From: Treponema sp.
GTDB taxonomy: Bacteria > Spirochaetota > Spirochaetia > Treponematales > Breznakiellaceae
Assembly: GCA_009777735.1 (NCBI GenBank)
Contig: WRLF01000023.1
Location: forward strand, 1 to 35,124
Direction: 5' to 3'
DNA: 35,124 nucleotides
The notes beneath the pieces are model-generated. The model was not told the DNA's origin. It saw only the letters and a list, made by a program, of their open reading frames with translations, and did no database searches. Position numbers and translations under genes: made by a program. Below, one piece after another: positions 33,701-35,124 of this stretch. The first letter of the stretch is position 1, and each line of letters begins with the position of its first letter.

Positions 33701-34377
33701 TACTATGGAAACAATACCCCAATCTCTGTGTCTCCGTGCCTCTGTGTGAGGAAGAGGGAAGAAAGGTAATTAAGCACGCACAGGCATTGCTGGAGCGGGT
33801 TGCGGGAGAAGGGCTCTTGCAACTACGCGGTGTTGCCGGTATTTTCCCCGCAGCATCTGACGGCGAAGATGTCGTAATAGGTGACAGTCACCGTTTTTGT
33901 TTCTTTCGTAACCAGCAAAAGAAACCGGACGGGAAATACAATCCCTGCCTGGCGGATTTCGTCAAGCCGTTGAACGAAGGCCCGGATTGGCTGGGGTTGT
34001 TTGCCCTGAGCGCCGGGTTCGGCATTGACGCTGCAGCAGAGGCATTTCGCCGCCGCAATGACGACTACAACGCACTTTTGCTGGAAAGCCTGGCAAATGC
34101 CCTTGCCGAAGCGTTTGCTGAAGAAATCCACCTTCGCATCCGCCGTGAATGGTGGGGTTATGCGCCAAACGATTCTCCCACAGGTATTCGCCCTGCCTTC
34201 GGTTATCCCTCCTGCCCCAATCACGAGGATAAACGTATCGCTTTTGAGCTGCTGGAAGCGGAAAAACGCTGCGGCATGAGACTAACCGAAACAGCGATGA
34301 TAATTCCCGCCGCTTCGGTGTGTGGTATGTACTTTGCCAGCCCTGCAGCGTATTATTTTGGTCTTGGCTATTCATAA
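30742..34377 (+). CDS. metH: Cobalamin-dependent methionine synthase
   Basis: The protein has 1211 residues and all four modules. The homocysteine domain carries zinc ligands Cys249 (NCSFGAEKLL), Cys312 and Cys313 (GGCCGSTPDH). The pterin (methyl-folate) domain (about 345-635) has LTGERTNVAGSKKFLR. The B12 region has a helical cap (GPLMDGMKEVGKRFDDGTMY) and DVHDIGKN with cobalt-ligand His769. The C-terminal AdoMet reactivation domain ends RPAFGYPSCPNHEDKRIAFE and ASVCGMYFASPAAYYFGLGY. It transfers a methyl group from methyltetrahydrofolate to homocysteine via cobalamin. Two in-frame repeat inserts sit at linkers: residues about 641-672, between pterin and B12 modules, and about 970-1003, within the start of the reactivation domain. 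All key residues remain. No ribosome binding site or cobalamin riboswitch is visible upstream. Confidence 0.96.
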   Translation: MSAREKLNAIASQRILVLDGAMGSMIQKQNLGEDDFRGRRFAGHPMPLLGCNDLLCLTRPEAISAIHEAYLAAGADIISACSFNSTAVSLADYGLEGFAYEISAAAAALARKAADTFSTADKPRFVAGSIGPTGKSASLSSHVDDPARCDMSVGSGNWDELEAAFYDNARGLLDGGADILLLETIFDTLNAKAALFAIRRLLEERNIDIPIMISVTVSGGSGRLLAGQTLEAFCASVLHASPWAVGLNCSFGAEKLLPHLRRIAAIAPCLVSAHPNAGLPNQFGGYDESPHTMAALVERYLQDGLLNIVGGCCGSTPDHIAAIAEKAALYQPRTLPSVTEPSKRRLTLAGLEPLTVDRSHLILTGERTNVAGSKKFLRLIREEKFNEALALTRSMIEDGAEIICVGMDDAMLDAETSMCAFLGMALSDPEIARVPVMIDSSRWNVLEAGLKRLQGKGIVNSINLKDGEEEFLLRAALVRRYGAAVVVMLIDEKGQAVSYERKIEIAARAYRLLVATGFPPENIVFDPNVLAVATGISEHDSCALDFIRACEWIRDNCPGVQISGGISNLSYSFRGNNPVREAMHSVFLYHARAAGLTMAIVNPAAMIAYNDIEENLRNAVEDAILNRRPDATDRLLELIGTGIKDCCPITEQHSSFSSVPGPRSLIPDPRSRIINAVIRGIDDSIEADVLELKDTEGLLALEIVEGPLMDGMKEVGKRFDDGTMYLPQVIRSAMVMKKAAAALEPFMQKNNAAVNAPKIILATVKGDVHDIGKNIVGIVLACNGCHIIDLGVMVPAEQILETAEKEQAAIIGLSALISPSLDEMAHVAREMEKRRMQIPLLIGGAAASLIHTALRIFPEYSGPVVYVPNAGKSAETVRSLLSDTERPRFLQGVEKNYQDAVRRHEAIQSGREMLLPEAARSNKVPPAAYTPTAPKITGIIDLNNYPLDKVIPHIDWQAFSRQLDISRKSSHRDTETQRHKEEEKDAVLWKQYPNLCVSVPLCEEEGRKVIKHAQALLERVAGEGLLQLRGVAGIFPAASDGEDVVIGDSHRFCFFRNQQKKPDGKYNPCLADFVKPLNEGPDWLGLFALSAGFGIDAAAEAFRRRNDDYNALLLESLANALAEAFAEEIHLRIRREWWGYAPNDSPTGIRPAFGYPSCPNHEDKRIAFELLEAEKRCGMRLTETAMIIPAASVCGMYFASPAAYYFGLGYS
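32662..32756 (+). repeat. Heptamer palindromic element inside metH, GATCCCC family
   Basis: The right arm 32715-32756 is AGTCCCC, GGTCCCC, GATCTCT, GATCCCT, GATCCCC, GATCCCG. The left arm, about 32662-32682, is AGGGATCAAGGATTGTTG and can pair with part of it. It encodes IKDCCPITEQH and SVPGPRSLIPDPRSR. The same order (GGGATC arm, ATTGTTGT, spacer, GGTCCCCGATCCC arm) occurs in the ABC gene at 16760-16893. Confidence 0.88.
33649..33749 (+). repeat. Palindromic element inside metH, TCACACAGAG family
   Basis: Left arm 33649-33675 (ACAGAGAC units, 8-bp period) and right arm 33723-33749 match as reverse complements at 25 of 27 positions by my count, with a 47-base loop. It reads in frame as HRDTETQRHKEEEK, then LCVSVPLCEEE. 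It shares GTGCCTCTGTGTGA with the intergenic copy at 262-349. Confidence 0.9.
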
Positions 34378-34392
34378 TGTGGTTTTATTGGT

Positions 34393-34950
34393 ATGGTCTA
34401 TGTTATGAAGACATATTTGAGAAATACAACAAAAGCAAGACTTTGCTTTATTATAGCAATTTTGCTGTTAATAAATTGCCAGGGCGGGCAAAGTACAACT
34501 GAAATACCTGAAACCGTGTATGACGGCATCAGAAGTGCCAGCGATTTTGCAGAGATGCTGGAAACATACCCAAACGGTGTTTTGGCAAACCGGAACGGCG
34601 AGCATTTACGGACGCAGATAATGTCATTTCAGTTTGTTGAAGGGAACAGGGTGTTTTTTTGCACCGGCAGCGAAAAGCCGCTCTATGCACAACTGCGGGC
34701 ATACCCTCATGTTTCGTATTGCATTTTTCCCGAGGATTTCGAGCCAGTCTTGTCTTTAAACGGCCAAGTCGTTTTTACCGATGACAGGGAACTGTTGGAT
34801 CGTGTTTTTGCCGGTACGAATTATGCCAGCGAGTTCATCCGGCGCCATTACGGAACTGTAGATAACCCTAACCTGAGATTGTTTTATATTGATGTCATCG
34901 AAATTGAAACATACGATTACACTGGACCGAAATTGTACAGGACAGAATAA
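34393..34950 (+). CDS. Lipoprotein with pyridoxamine 5'-phosphate oxidase-like (flavin-binding) fold
   Basis: This 185-residue protein has a hydrophobic leader ending in a lipobox (ARLCFIIAILLLINC), so the mature part is probably an envelope lipoprotein. The rest resembles small PPOX/FMN-binding split-barrel proteins: NGVLANRNGEHLRTQIMSFQ, GNRVFFCTGSEKPLYAQLRA, HVSYCIFPEDFEPVLSLNGQ, VVFTDDRELLDRVFAG and a final strand LRLFYIDVIEIETYDYTG. Cytosolic relatives bind FMN or related cofactors in redox or resistance functions; an exported form suggests periplasmic flavin or oxidised-compound chemistry. Two near starts exist, ATG 34393 and ATG 34405 (MKTYLRN); neither has a strong ribosome binding site. 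It follows metH by 15 bases. Confidence 0.7.
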   Translation: MVYVMKTYLRNTTKARLCFIIAILLLINCQGGQSTTEIPETVYDGIRSASDFAEMLETYPNGVLANRNGEHLRTQIMSFQFVEGNRVFFCTGSEKPLYAQLRAYPHVSYCIFPEDFEPVLSLNGQVVFTDDRELLDRVFAGTNYASEFIRRHYGTVDNPNLRLFYIDVIEIETYDYTGPKLYRTE

Positions 34951-34953
34951 AGT

Positions 34954-35124
<171 letters not shown>

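Overview
The window reads as a spirochaete-like, probably Treponema-related, chromosome segment. This is inferred from the mix of a CHASE2 adenylate cyclase with FecR and TPR partners, several hybrid histidine kinases with HPt tails, a cytosolic chemoreceptor and lipoproteins. No rRNA or marker gene confirms it. GC is moderate across most genes and clearly lower at about 24.6-27.4 kb (defence genes) and in the chemoreceptor at 5.3-6.6 kb. The right end is not natural sequence: after a terminator-like hairpin it becomes a long G homopolymer.

Layout. (1) 0-5.1 kb: end of a TPR protein, a FecR-like exported protein, a CHASE2/class III adenylate cyclase and an exported beta-barrel/transglutaminase-like protein, all on + and probably one unit. 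(2) 5.1-6.6 kb: remnant of a DNA methyltransferase, then a soluble PAS chemoreceptor. (3) 6.6-14.2 kb: a signalling block with a LivJ-like lipoprotein (-) divergent from a Cache hybrid kinase, a REC-HD-GYP protein and a second hybrid kinase. Both kinases end in HPt plus a shared helical tail, so a phosphorelay onto the HD-GYP c-di-GMP phosphodiesterase is the simplest reading. (4) 14.2-18.0 kb: a heterodimeric ABC exporter pair (-) with the expected one-degenerate-site asymmetry. (5) 18.1-21.7 kb: ABC ATPase, permease-M1 peptidase fusion and permease (-). (6) 21.8-28.0 kb: a defence-type island with a full-length MmeI-like type IIL restriction-modification enzyme, a small possible PD-(D/E)XK protein, a frameshifted DUF1016/YhcG nuclease, one intact RhuM gene between two truncated RhuM copies, and a methyltransferase remnant. 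(7) 28.0-34.95 kb: a soluble PAS hybrid kinase (-) divergent from metH (+), then a lipoprotein with a flavin-reductase/PPOX-like fold.

The most unusual signal is a set of short repetitive or palindromic DNA tracts that sit inside genes and stay in frame: two in metH, one in an ABC ATPase domain, one in a receiver domain, one forming most of a signal peptide, several AT-rich heptamer tracts in domain linkers, and three palindromes in the DUF1016 gene. Many share a strict 7-bp period. This resembles the in-gene Rickettsia palindromic elements and the heptameric STRR repeats of cyanobacteria, but here several sequence families appear to use the same kind of site, mostly surface loops and linkers. 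This is the best candidate for something undescribed in the window.
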